Position numbers and translations under genes: made by a program. Under the pieces are notes generated by a model. It saw only the letters and a program-made list of their open reading frames with translations, made no database searches and was not told the origin of the DNA. From NCBI RefSeq assembly GCF_003201205.1, contig NZ_QICN01000001.1:310001-374000 (forward strand): a stretch of DNA of 64,000 nucleotides. Reading direction: 5' to 3'. Shown here one piece after another: positions 8,381-16,460 of the stretch. Numbering within the stretch: position 1 is the first letter of the stretch; each line of letters begins with the position of its first letter. The DNA comes from Sinimarinibacterium flocculans (GTDB lineage: Bacteria; Pseudomonadota; Gammaproteobacteria; Nevskiales; Nevskiaceae).

Positions 8381-9616
8381 ATGTGCGACACACAGGTCCT
8401 GATCGCGGACGGCGCCGTCTGGTTCGCCAAGAACTCGGACCGCGAGCCGTCCGAACCGCAATCCGTCGTGCGCCACGCCGCCGTCAGCGGCGACACCGCC
8501 GCGCGACTCCGGGTCTCGCACATCGAGATCGACCAGGTGCCGCAGCGCCACGCCGTCATCCTCTCACAGCCGGCGTGGTGCTGGGGCGCGGAGATGGGCC
8601 TCAACGCCGCCGGTGTCGCGATCGGCAACGAGGCCATCTTCTCGAAGTGCGCGACGATGGAGCCGGGCCTGCTCGGCATGGACCTCGTGCGGCTGGGTCT
8701 CGAGCGCGCCGCGACGGCGGCGCAGGCCGTGGACGTCATGACCGCGCTGCTGGCACGCCACGGGCAGGGCGGGCCGGCCGGCTACAAGGATCGCGGCTTT
8801 CACTACGACAACAGCTTCATCGTCGCGGATACGCGCGAGGCCTGGGTGCTCGAAACCGCCGGGCGCGAATGGGCGGCGCGGCGCGTCGACGGCCGCGGTG
8901 CGATCTCCAATGCCCTGACGATCCGTCGCGACTACGACCGCGCTTCCGACGCGGTCGCGTCGACGGGGATCGACTTCGCCCGCACCTACGACACGCGGCT
9001 CATGCCGCTGTTCGCACGCTCGCAGGCGCGCCGCGATGCCGGCTTGCGCGGGCTCGACCGGTCCGGTCTGCCGGCGTTCTCGCGCATGGCCGCGCAACTG
9101 CGTTCGCACGCCAGGAACAACGAGGCGCCGGTCGACGGCAGCAATGCCGATATCTGCATGCACGCCGCCGGCTTCATCCGGCGCCACCAGACCACCGGCT
9201 CGATGATCGCGCGGCTCGCGCCCGACGGGGCGGATGCGCTGTTCACCGGAACGTCCGCACCGTGCCTGTCGATCTTCCGCCCGGTTCGGTTCGACGGCGA
9301 CTGGAGCGTGCTGACGTCGGAAGCCGAGCGCGTCGAAGCGCCGCTGTGGCGCCGCCACGAGTGGCTGCATCGCTGGGCCCTGGCCGATGCCGGGCTGCGC
9401 GAGCGCCTGCGCAGCACGCGCGAGGTGATCGAGCCGCAGATCTTCGCGCTCGTGACCCTGGGCGACGCGGACGGCGCCCAGCGCGCGGATCGTCTCGCGG
9501 CCTCGTGGCACAAGGTCCTGTGGGAATCGCTCGCGAGCCTCGAGCCGCCGAAGCTGAGCCGCCACTGGCGGCACCTGGCTGAACAAGACGGTATCGGTCC
9601 CGGGCTGTCCATATGA
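8381..9616 (+). CDS. C69-family Ntn hydrolase / secernin-like dipeptidase
   Basis: A 411-residue protein starting MCDT; in the family Met is removed and Cys2 becomes the N-terminal nucleophile. The opening MCDTQVLIADGAVWFAKNSD, with KNSDREP, and AWCWGAEMGLNAAGVAIGNEAI are typical of secernin-like C69 proteins. Bacterial members hydrolyse peptides or amides; the substrate here is unknown. The start at 8381 is fixed by the required Cys2. It is divergent from selO and convergent with the esterase gene. Confidence 0.88.
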   Translation: MCDTQVLIADGAVWFAKNSDREPSEPQSVVRHAAVSGDTAARLRVSHIEIDQVPQRHAVILSQPAWCWGAEMGLNAAGVAIGNEAIFSKCATMEPGLLGMDLVRLGLERAATAAQAVDVMTALLARHGQGGPAGYKDRGFHYDNSFIVADTREAWVLETAGREWAARRVDGRGAISNALTIRRDYDRASDAVASTGIDFARTYDTRLMPLFARSQARRDAGLRGLDRSGLPAFSRMAAQLRSHARNNEAPVDGSNADICMHAAGFIRRHQTTGSMIARLAPDGADALFTGTSAPCLSIFRPVRFDGDWSVLTSEAERVEAPLWRRHEWLHRWALADAGLRERLRSTREVIEPQIFALVTLGDADGAQRADRLAASWHKVLWESLASLEPPKLSRHWRHLAEQDGIGPGLSI

Positions 9617-9624
9617 GCCTGTCT

Positions 9625-9689
9625 CGAAGGCGAGTCTGTCGTCTGGTATTCGAGGCAGGATGGCAGGATCGTCTGGGAAGTCGCCTTCG
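9625..9689. repeat. Inverted repeat between convergent genes
   Basis: Nine-base perfect arms, CGAAGGCGA at 9625-9633 and TCGCCTTCG at 9681-9689, lie between the ends of two convergent genes. The 47-base loop and lack of a T run make it a weak candidate for a bidirectional terminator. Confidence 0.35.
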
Positions 9690-9697
9690 CGTGCAGG

Positions 9698-10594
9698 CTA
9701 GTGAAATCCCTCCAGGGCGCCCGCCAGGATTTCGCACTGGCGATCGAAGAACCGGCGCGACACGCCGGCCTTGGGGGCCACGGCGTCAAAGCCATGGAAC
9801 GCGCCGGGAACCACGTCCAGCGTGCACGACACGCCTGCGGACTGCAGGCGCCGGGCGTACTCCACGCCCTCGTCATGCAGCGGGTCCAGCGTGCCGACAC
9901 CGATCCAGGCGGGCGGCAGACCCGACAGGTCGGTCCGTCTGGCCGGCACCGCGCGCGCCGGATCGGCGTTGCGCAGGTAGGCATCCCAGCCCAGGCGGTT
10001 GGTGCGCTCGGTCCACATCCGGTGCAACGGGTTGGTGATGCCGGGACGATCGGGCGAGCGATCGTCGATCATCGGGTAGACCAGGAGCTGGAACAGTGGC
10101 GCGATCCGCCCGCGTTCGCGCGCCAGCAGCGCGAGCGCTGCGGCCAGTCCGCCGCCGGCGCTGGCGCCGGCAACGACGATCCGTTCCGCGTCGATCCCGT
10201 CGAGCCGGCCCAGCCATTCCAGCGCGGCGTAACAGTCCTCGAGTGCCGCGGGGTACGGATGCTGCGGCGCGAGGCGGTATTCCACCGCGGCAACGGGAAT
10301 GCCCAGGCGCTCGGCGAACCGGCTGCACGAGGCATCGTCCTGTGTCGCGGAGCCCATCACATAGCCGCCGCCATGAATCCACAACATTGCGGCACCGCAT
10401 CCGCGCGGTGCGGATGGCCGGTGAATGCGCGCGCCGACGCCGCCCGGAATGGCGACGAGCGACACGCCGGGCCTGCGCCGGCGGGACATGCGCCGCGACA
10501 GCCATTGCATCAACGGCAGCGTGCTGCGCGTGAAGGCATTGCGTGGCAGGAAGCGGGCAATGCGGCGAAGATCGGGGTGGTAGTCCTGCTGCAT
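9698..10594 (-). CDS. Alpha/beta hydrolase, hormone-sensitive-lipase (family IV) esterase
   Basis: A 298-residue hydrolase with the oxyanion motif HGGGYVMGS (residues 74-82), the nucleophile elbow GASAGG (143-148, Ser145), and late Asp (GTLDPLHDEG) and His (GAFHGFD) positions of the catalytic triad. Family IV enzymes hydrolyse short- to medium-chain esters in the cytosol. The second position of the usual GDSAGG is Ala here. It lies 98 bases downstream of a P450 gene on the same strand and may be in one transcript with it, so ester cleavage of the P450 product is possible. Confidence 0.9.
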   Translation of the reverse strand: MQQDYHPDLRRIARFLPRNAFTRSTLPLMQWLSRRMSRRRRPGVSLVAIPGGVGARIHRPSAPRGCGAAMLWIHGGGYVMGSATQDDASCSRFAERLGIPVAAVEYRLAPQHPYPAALEDCYAALEWLGRLDGIDAERIVVAGASAGGGLAAALALLARERGRIAPLFQLLVYPMIDDRSPDRPGITNPLHRMWTERTNRLGWDAYLRNADPARAVPARRTDLSGLPPAWIGVGTLDPLHDEGVEYARRLQSAGVSCTLDVVPGAFHGFDAVAPKAGVSRRFFDRQCEILAGALEGFH

Positions 10595-10692
10595 GGCGTC
10601 GAAGCGGACGGTTCAGTTGTGCGGTGGCGAGAGGTCCGACGTGAGGTGCGCTGCGGCAGCGCTGCCGGCGAGCCTCGCCGCGTGCGCCGCGC

Positions 10693-11904
10693 TCATGCGG
10701 GCGTCACGCGGATCGTCAGGTGTTCGTGCCGTCTCACCTGGAGGCTCTTCACCCACGCGGGCGGTCGCGACGCGTCGAGTGCGATATCGCGGGTGCGCGC
10801 CAGCAGCGCGCGGAGCACGATCGCGCCTTCGAGGCGTGCCAGCGGGGCGCCGACGCAGGTGTGGATGCCGCGCCCGAAGGTCATGTGCTTGCGCGGACGG
10901 TCGAGGTCGATCTCGTCGGCCCGGTCGAATACCTCGGGGTCGCGATTGCCCGCGCTCCAGAACATCAGCACGGTTGCACGTCGCGGGATGTCGACGTCGC
11001 CCAGACGGGTGTCCTTCGGGACCGAGCGCAGGTGATAGCGGAACGGCGACTCGAGCCGCAGCACCTCCTCCAGGAACGCGGGGATGCGTTCGGGTTGTGC
11101 GCGCAGCATGGCCTGCAGCTCCGGGTCCTCGGCCAGACGGCGCACCGCATTGCCCAGCAGGCTCGTCGTCGATTCGCCGCCGGCCGCGAGCAGGATGTGC
11201 AGGATCGCGCGGCCTTCCATCGTGCGCAGCGTGCCGTCGTCGACGCTGCGCCGGATCGCCGAGAGGATGTCGCTTCCGTCGCGGGAGGCTGCCCGCAGCT
11301 GGCCGCCGATCCAGCGCTGGATCATCGCGGAACGCACCAGGCAGAACAGGAGCTGGAACAGGTTCATCGTGCCGTCGACCACGGCGGTCGAATCGAAGGC
11401 CGCCCGCAGCAACCTGTCGATGTCGCTGCCCTTGAAACCCACCAGTCGGCTGACGACCGTCATCGGCAGCGGATTGGCGACGAGGTGCATGAAATCGCCC
11501 GACCGGGCTGCGAGCAACCGCCCGATGCAGGCATCGGTCACCTGCTCGATGTCCGGAGCCATCGCGGACATCTTGCGGGCGACCAGTTCGGGAAAGACGG
11601 CGTTCCGATGGAGCGCATGCGCCGGCGGATCGGCTGTCGCCAGCGCCTGGACCGGGAGGCTGTCGCGCGTCAGGCGCGCCGGGGTTCCGTTCCAGCTGCG
11701 ATAGAGCACGCCGGTGAGATGGGAAGAGAAATCCTCGACGCGGCGGGCGGCTTCCTCGAGCAGGGCGTGGCGCGTCACGACGACGATCTTCGTACCCGGC
11801 ACCTGCCATACCGGGGCGGTCTGACGCAGCTCCCGATAGAACGGGTACGGGTCGTCCAGGGTTTGCGGATCGATCAGTCGTCGTGCGGATGCGGAATCGC
11901 GCAT
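10693..11904 (-). CDS. Cytochrome P450
   Basis: A 403-residue soluble bacterial P450. Visible are the I-helix AGGEST (241-246), the ExxR pair E280-R283 (EEVLR), and the heme loop FGRGIHTCVG (343-352) with axial Cys350. It would need a separate ferredoxin and reductase, none of which is nearby. I take the ATG at 11904; an in-frame ATG at 11949 would run into the operator region. It is divergent from a TetR gene, with a 7-bp-arm palindrome between them, so repression by that TetR is likely. Confidence 0.93.
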   Translation of the reverse strand: MRDSASARRLIDPQTLDDPYPFYRELRQTAPVWQVPGTKIVVVTRHALLEEAARRVEDFSSHLTGVLYRSWNGTPARLTRDSLPVQALATADPPAHALHRNAVFPELVARKMSAMAPDIEQVTDACIGRLLAARSGDFMHLVANPLPMTVVSRLVGFKGSDIDRLLRAAFDSTAVVDGTMNLFQLLFCLVRSAMIQRWIGGQLRAASRDGSDILSAIRRSVDDGTLRTMEGRAILHILLAAGGESTTSLLGNAVRRLAEDPELQAMLRAQPERIPAFLEEVLRLESPFRYHLRSVPKDTRLGDVDIPRRATVLMFWSAGNRDPEVFDRADEIDLDRPRKHMTFGRGIHTCVGAPLARLEGAIVLRALLARTRDIALDASRPPAWVKSLQVRRHEHLTIRVTPA

Positions 11905-11973
11905 GGTGTCTCCGGACGGCGGAAGCCGGGGCAGGATCGTAACTGGCATATATGCTAGTAACGACGTCGGCGT

Positions 11974-11991
11974 ACTGTCAATGGTGACAGT
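11974..11991. promoter_or_regulatory. Palindromic operator for the divergent TetR
   Basis: Perfect seven-base arms ACTGTCA and TGACAGT with a four-base centre ATGG. It lies in the 173-base region between the P450 and TetR genes, close to a ten-base palindrome GCATATATGC at 11946-11955. Position and form suit a TetR dimer site controlling both genes. Confidence 0.55.
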
Positions 11992-12077
11992 TACATCGGA
12001 TGGCGGGGCCGTGTGCGGACATTTGGCGTGCGCTCATGAGGCATCATCCGGCCCACACATTGGCGGGAGTGTCCTGT

Positions 12078-12665
12078 ATGGCGGAGACGCGGCGGCCGGC
12101 CGAGGAAAGCCGGTCCATGCTCATCGAGGCGGCGGTCGAGATCATCAGGACCGAGGGTTACGCCGCGCTGTCGGCCCGCCGACTCGCCGAGAAGGTCGGG
12201 CTGAAACGGCAGATCGTCCATTACTACTTCCGCACGATCGACGAACTGCTGCTGGCCACGGTGCGTCACTACGGCGATCGCGGACTTGCCGTCCTGTCCG
12301 AGACGATGCGCGACGATCCGCTGCGCGCGATCTGGGAGGTGCAGGCGGATGCGAGCGCGACGACGTTTGCATTCATGGCCATGGCCACGCACCGCCCCGC
12401 GGTGAAGAAGGAGGTGCTGCGGTACATGGACAAGTTCCGCAGGCTGCAGACCACGGCGATCACCGACTACTACGCATCGCGCGGCGTCCGGACGTCGGTT
12501 CCACCGGTGGCCATGGCCATCATTCTGCAGAGCGTCTCCCAGGCGCTCTCGGCCGAGGCGTCACTCGGTTGCACGCGCGGGCACGCGGAAACCCGGGCGC
12601 TGGTCGGCAAGCTGCTCGACGCCCTGGCGGCGGGCGCAAGCCCCGGCGCGCTCGTGAAGGAGTGA
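12078..12665 (+). CDS. TetR family transcriptional regulator
   Basis: A 195-residue regulator with an N-terminal helix-turn-helix region LIEAAVEIIRTEGYAALSAR followed by RLAEKVGLKRQIVHYYFRTID, the usual TetR DNA-binding part, and a helical ligand domain. The ATG at 12078 is chosen because GGGAG precedes it at suitable spacing and the protein then has normal TetR length; an in-frame ATG at 12000 would add 26 residues. It is divergent from a P450 gene and followed, on the opposite strand, by an SDR gene. Confidence 0.88.
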   Translation: MAETRRPAEESRSMLIEAAVEIIRTEGYAALSARRLAEKVGLKRQIVHYYFRTIDELLLATVRHYGDRGLAVLSETMRDDPLRAIWEVQADASATTFAFMAMATHRPAVKKEVLRYMDKFRRLQTTAITDYYASRGVRTSVPPVAMAIILQSVSQALSAEASLGCTRGHAETRALVGKLLDALAAGASPGALVKE

Positions 12666-12694
12666 CTGGCCTGCGGCCGGGGAACCCCGCGGAC

Positions 12695-13510
12695 TCAGCC
12701 GCGTCGCCCGGCGATCACACCGCCGTCGCAGAGGATGTCGGTCCCGGTCAGATAGCCCGCCTTGCTGCTCGCACAGAAGGCGAGCACCTCGGCGATCTCC
12801 GCGGGCGTGCCGAAGCGCTTGAGCGCGGCGGTGCGCAGCATCTCGGCCGAACCGCTCTTTTCCTCCAGCCGCCCCATCTCGGTGTCGAAGCTGCCGGGCG
12901 ACACCGACAGCACGCGGGCGCCCTTCTCGCCGAAGCGTGCCGCACTGTGCCGGCTCAGCCAGATCACGAAATGCTTGCTGATGCCGTAGGCCATGCCGCG
13001 GCGATAGAGCGCCTTGGGCATCAGGTTCGCGCGCCGCACGGCGCGACGCAGGAAGGTGTCGGCGTCGCTCAGCGCGAGCGGGTAGGCGCGGGTCGGACAC
13101 AGCAGCGACGGCATCATGTGCGCCGCCATCGACGCGACGTTGACCAGCGCGAAGCCTTCGCGCGCATGGCCGAGGCAGGCCTCCACGATGTTCACCGTGC
13201 CCAGCGCGTTGACCTTCATGATCGTCTCCGGCTCCGCCATCTGCGGGCTCAGGCCGGCGGTGTGGACGACGGAGGCGAGGGTGCCCGACTGCGCGGCGCG
13301 CTGCACCAGGGCGTCCACGGCGCTGCGATCGGTGATGTCGCAGACCGACGCGTCGCAGTCGATGCCCTGCGCGCGCAGCTCGGCAAGCGCGGCGTCCAGC
13401 CGCTCTTGGCGCACGTCGCAGATCAGCACGCGATGGTCGCGCCCCAGGACGCGTGCCGTCGCCAGGCCCATGCCGCCGGCGCCGCCGGTGATGACGGTGA
13501 CGTTCTTCAT
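12695..13510 (-). CDS. SDR oxidoreductase, possibly 3-alpha-hydroxysteroid dehydrogenase-like
   Basis: A 271-residue classical SDR: TGGAGGMG cofactor loop, VNVASM catalytic Ser region, YGISK catalytic Tyr/Lys, and GGVI C-terminus. Between Ser and Tyr lies an unusually long insertion of about 35 residues; a comparable insertion is known in the 3-alpha-HSD/carbonyl reductase of Comamonas testosteroni, which suggests but does not prove a steroid or ring-ketone substrate. The start MKNVTVITGG at 13510 puts the cofactor loop at normal distance. It lies at the downstream end of the leftward NorE/NorF-like set. Confidence 0.87.
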   Translation of the reverse strand: MKNVTVITGGAGGMGLATARVLGRDHRVLICDVRQERLDAALAELRAQGIDCDASVCDITDRSAVDALVQRAAQSGTLASVVHTAGLSPQMAEPETIMKVNALGTVNIVEACLGHAREGFALVNVASMAAHMMPSLLCPTRAYPLALSDADTFLRRAVRRANLMPKALYRRGMAYGISKHFVIWLSRHSAARFGEKGARVLSVSPGSFDTEMGRLEEKSGSAEMLRTAALKRFGTPAEIAEVLAFCASSKAGYLTGTDILCDGGVIAGRRG

Positions 13511-13623
13511 CGTTCGAAAGCGCATGCCGTGATGTCCGCCGGCAGGCTATCGAAGCGACTGCCGGTCCGCCGGTTTGTGCGCGCCGGACTGCGCCGGCAA
13601 TCAATCGTGGCTGCCGGTCCGGC

Positions 13624-13917
13624 CTATCCGGCCGCGTGCAGGCCCCAGGCGTGCAGTCCGAGCAGCAGCGTCATCAGCAGCACCAGAAGCGCGTCGGCGA
13701 AGCGCCGAAGTGTTGCCGGAGCGTGCCGCAGTTCCATGAACTCCCAGACGATCACCCGCACCTTGATCGCGGCGATCAGCAGCACCGACACGGTGATCGC
13801 CACGCTCGGCGAGAACGCCTCGCCACCGTCGCGCGTGCCCAGCCACCACGACAGCAGGGTCACGCCGGTGAGCAGGGCGAACACCAGTCTCAAGCGCGCG
13901 TCCGTCGATGCACTCAC
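13624..13917 (-). CDS. NorF/cytochrome oxidase subunit IV-like small membrane protein
   Basis: A 97-residue protein from a GTG at 13917 with three hydrophobic segments. The pattern VLLIAAIKVRVIVWEFMELR followed by HAPATLRR matches the prokaryotic oxidase subunit IV/NorF family, small proteins that accompany NorE. The frame is open to an ATG-like start at 14088, but the extra residues are basic, unlike the family, and would cross the inverted-repeat segment 13922-14170; the GTG is therefore preferred. The partner NorE-like gene ends at 14169. Confidence 0.7.
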   Translation of the reverse strand: MSASTDARLRLVFALLTGVTLLSWWLGTRDGGEAFSPSVAITVSVLLIAAIKVRVIVWEFMELRHAPATLRRFADALLVLLMTLLLGLHAWGLHAAG

Positions 13918-13921
13918 GGTG

Positions 13922-14170
13922 AGCCCGCATTTCCCACAGGGTCGCCTTCGATCCCGCTGTATCTGGAGGTATTCGTTGATTCGTTCACGGCGTGAGTCCC
14001 GAGCAGGGTGTGTGATGGATCGAAGGCTGATCGGCGCTGACCTGTCTGCGGTGTCATCGACTTGGGCTTCACTCAACCGATGGGACAACCATCGGCTTCG
14101 CTCCAGCCCGGCGCCGCTGACATCCTCGACATACGGTCATCGCTCGATCCCCCTGTGAGAAATGCGGGCT
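13922..14170. repeat. MITE-like segment with 20-bp terminal inverted repeats
   Basis: The segment is bounded by 20-base inverted repeats, 13922-13941 and 14151-14170, that differ at one position. The left repeat reads AGCCCGCATTTCCCACAGGG. Inside are a ten-base inverted pair (CCTTCGATCC at 13945-13954, GGATCGAAGG at 14017-14026) and a hairpin CCGATGG-GACAA-CCATCGG at 14077-14095. It carries no credible gene. The right repeat ends in the stop codon of the NorE-like gene and the left one abuts the NorF-like start. It may be a small non-autonomous element or a structured leader. Confidence 0.45.
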
Positions 14171-14903
14171 ACCTCATCACATAGAGCAGGGCGAAGATGA
14201 TCACCCAGAGAAAATCGACCATGTGCCAGTAGATGCCGCAGGCCTCGATGGCGGGCATCGACCGCCGTGCAGGGCTGTGCATCTGGTGGATCGCCACCGC
14301 GAGAAAGCCGAAGCCCATCAGCACGTGGACGACGTGGATGCCGGTGAGAAAGTAGTAGAAGGTGAAGAAGCCGTTGGTTGTCAGCGTGTAGCCGTCGCCG
14401 ATCTTGGACGACCACTCGACGAGCTTGGACGCGATGAACAGGCCGCCGAAGGCCATCGTCGCCCACACCTGTCGCTGGGCGGCAGCGTGGCGGCCTTCGC
14501 GCGCGGCCTGCACGGCGCCGGCCATCAGCCACGAGCTGACCAGCAGGATCACCGTGTTGGCGGCGCCGAAGTGCTGGCTGAGCTGCTGCTGGGATTCCAG
14601 ATAGAGCGCGGGCTCCCAGACGCGGTGGAGCATGTAGGCGACGAAGTAGCTGCTGAAGATCACGACTTCGATCGCGACGAAGATCCAGATGTCGATGCGA
14701 CCGGGGATGGCGTTGCTTGGGAGCGAACCGCTTGCCTTCGCCTCTCCCGCTTGCGGGAGAGGCTGCCGCGAGGCGGCTGGAGAGGGCGCGGCGTCAGCCG
14801 CGTGCAGCAGCGTACCGGCTTCGGCGTCGCTGCGCGCCGCCGCCCTCTCCCCGGCCCACTCCCGCAAGCGGGAGAGGGGGACGTCATTCGAAGTCACGTG
14901 CAT
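14169..14903 (-). CDS. NorE/cytochrome c oxidase subunit III-like protein with repeat-derived N-terminal insert
   Basis: The C-terminal about 185 residues form a five-TM oxidase subunit III fold: IDIWIFVAIEVVIFSSYFVA, LLVSSWLMAGAVQAA, FYYFLTGIHVVHVLMGFGF and GIYWHMVDFLWVIIFALLY. NorE proteins of this type accompany nitric oxide reductase but are not catalytic. The first residues, MHVTSND, are followed by about 57 residues read from a REP-like element (14736-14884), so that an originally short N-terminus has been extended without breaking the frame. The start is the ATG at 14903; an in-frame GTG at 14912 is possible. The upstream gene stops at 14923. Confidence 0.82.
   Translation of the reverse strand: MHVTSNDVPLSRLREWAGERAAARSDAEAGTLLHAADAAPSPAASRQPLPQAGEAKASGSLPSNAIPGRIDIWIFVAIEVVIFSSYFVAYMLHRVWEPALYLESQQQLSQHFGAANTVILLVSSWLMAGAVQAAREGRHAAAQRQVWATMAFGGLFIASKLVEWSSKIGDGYTLTTNGFFTFYYFLTGIHVVHVLMGFGFLAVAIHQMHSPARRSMPAIEACGIYWHMVDFLWVIIFALLYVMR
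14736..14884. repeat. REP-like two-palindrome element, copy A (inside a gene)
   Basis: Left palindrome CTCTCCCGC-TT-GCGGGAGAG at 14742-14761 and right palindrome CTCCCGC-AA-GCGGGAG at 14859-14874, separated by about 100 bases that include CTGCGCGCCG. It belongs to the same family as the copies at 55008, 58089 and 61539, but unlike them lies within a reading frame, coding for PLSRLREWAGE at one end and PLPQAGEAKA at the other. Confidence 0.85.
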
Positions 14904-14922
14904 CGTTTTCACGAAGGGCGGA

Positions 14923-15720
14923 TCAGAAGCGCAGCGACGCCGTCGTGGCGAGCTGCGGGGTTTCGGGCAGCGGACCCTCGCGCAGATCGTCGCGGACGGT
15001 CATGCGCCGCAGCAGCGCGATGAACACGGCCGTGTAGACCGCGAACACCAGCGTGTCGATCCAGAAGGTGATGACGCCATTCCACGCGAACGGGCCGGCC
15101 TTGAAGATCCATGCCGGCGCGACGACAACCTCGGTCAGCAGGTTGCAGATGTTCAGATAGCCGAACCACAGCGGGAACACGCGGTTCTTGTCGAGCAGGA
15201 TCGCGACCATCCACACGGCGGTGCCGACGAGGAACAGGCCCATCGTGCCGACGAAGGTCATGAACGCGGCGTCGTAGAGCCAGCTGATGATCTGCGGATC
15301 GCGGTCTGGTCGCAGCGCGCCCGCACACAGCAGCAGGGCGGCGAGCAGCATGCCGGGGAAGGCACTGACCGAGTAGATCGCGATGTAGCTGTAGGCGAAC
15401 ACCGGACTGACCGACATGCGCCGCATCGAGTAGCCGATCAGCGCATTGCAGGCCGGCGCCATGAACGAGATCAGGAAGATGATGCCGAAGCCCCAGACCA
15501 GGCCGTCATGCGTGTCGGCGAACCACTGCGCGACGCGCTCGGGTTCCCACCACGGCTTGGGCGGCGGCATCACGCGCGTCATCAGCACGAAGACGATGCC
15601 GAAGATCTGGTAGAAGACGACCATCGTCCACCACGCGAGCCACAGCTCCAGCTTGGGGTTCTGGCGCCACTGCTCGCGCAGGCGCGCGGCGAGGCCACCG
15701 TCGCGCGGCGCGCGGCTCAT
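14923..15720 (-). CDS. Multi-TM membrane protein of unknown function (paralogue of next gene)
   Basis: A 265-residue protein with about six hydrophobic segments. I do not recognise its family. It shares with the gene at 15717-16448 the order of segments and motifs: RPDRDPQ before a TM that starts at an Asp, a KNRVFPLWFGYLN loop, and a late AWNGVITFW segment, so the two are diverged tandem duplicates. The ATG at 15720 overlaps the previous stop (ATGA). It is placed just upstream of the NorE-like gene, which suggests that all four membrane proteins act in one complex. Confidence 0.75.
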   Translation of the reverse strand: MSRAPRDGGLAARLREQWRQNPKLELWLAWWTMVVFYQIFGIVFVLMTRVMPPPKPWWEPERVAQWFADTHDGLVWGFGIIFLISFMAPACNALIGYSMRRMSVSPVFAYSYIAIYSVSAFPGMLLAALLLCAGALRPDRDPQIISWLYDAAFMTFVGTMGLFLVGTAVWMVAILLDKNRVFPLWFGYLNICNLLTEVVVAPAWIFKAGPFAWNGVITFWIDTLVFAVYTAVFIALLRRMTVRDDLREGPLPETPQLATTASLRF

Positions 15721-16448
15721 GCCGCGGCCTCCATGGCGGAGCGCTCGCGCAGCACGTTGCGGCCAAGCACGAGCGTCATCACCACCAGCCACAGCCCGAT
15801 CGCGGCGTTGCGCAGCCAGAAGCTGAGCGCGCCGTCCCAGGCCAGCGGCCCTTCGAGCGTCGTCACCGAGAAGGCGGCGGGCGCGATGGCGACGGCGACG
15901 GCAAGATTGAAGTGCGCGACCCAGCGCGGGAACACCGGCTGCGGCTGGCGGTCGAGGAAGATCGCGAGCGCAAGGAACACGCACTGGCCGATGAGGAAGC
16001 ACACCGGGCTGGTGAACGTGATCCAGGCGAGGTCGTGGAACAGCAGGGTCAGTTGCGGATCGCGCTCCGGGCGGAAGGCCGCGAGCAGCCAGAACAGGTC
16101 GGCGACGAAGAACAGCACCGGCCCGGCGGTCGCGCAGCCCAGGTAGCAGTAGGCGAGAATCGGCGTGCGATGCGCCATGCGGCGGATCTGCATGACGAGC
16201 AGTGTCAGCAGCACGATGACGCCGATGCCGAACCAGTTGAACACGATCAGGCTGTAGCGGATCAGCGGCTGGTTGGCCGGATCGCGATAGAACGCCGCGA
16301 CCTCGTCAGCGCTCATCGTCGGCGGCAGCGGCGGGAAGAAGCCGGGGAAGAACAGGAACACCAGCACCCAGCTCAGGATGAGCGCCGGCAGGGACCAGAA
16401 CAGGGCGCGTTCGCCGTCGAGACTACGCATGTCGGTGTGTCGTTCCAT
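15717..16448 (-). CDS. Multi-TM membrane protein of unknown function
   Basis: A 243-residue protein with about six hydrophobic segments and a periplasm-like loop FPPLPPTMSADEVAAFYRD after the first. RPERDPQ, a FHDLAW His-Asp pair in the following helix, a QPVFPRWVAHFN loop and an AWDGALSFW segment match the paralogue 14923-15720. The family is unknown to me. It begins 12 bases after a TonB receptor stop and ends in an ATGA overlap with the paralogue, so it is part of a leftward operon. Confidence 0.75.
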   Translation of the reverse strand: MERHTDMRSLDGERALFWSLPALILSWVLVFLFFPGFFPPLPPTMSADEVAAFYRDPANQPLIRYSLIVFNWFGIGVIVLLTLLVMQIRRMAHRTPILAYCYLGCATAGPVLFFVADLFWLLAAFRPERDPQLTLLFHDLAWITFTSPVCFLIGQCVFLALAIFLDRQPQPVFPRWVAHFNLAVAVAIAPAAFSVTTLEGPLAWDGALSFWLRNAAIGLWLVVMTLVLGRNVLRERSAMEAAA

Positions 16449-16460
16449 CGGATCGCTCGC

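Noticed and set aside
6601-9582. 993-codon open frame on the + strand
   Set aside because: It runs antisense to selO and out of frame over the C69 gene; composition is Arg/Ala/Gln-rich as expected for a shadow in GC-rich DNA, and both real genes have clear motifs.
13918-14088. Longer ATG-started version of the NorF-like protein
   Set aside because: The extra residues are basic, unlike family members, and are read across the inverted-repeat segment.
14742-14874. CRISPR array or integron site made of the palindromic repeats
   Set aside because: Only two palindromes per locus, unequal, in opposite orientation, with no regular spacers or cas genes.
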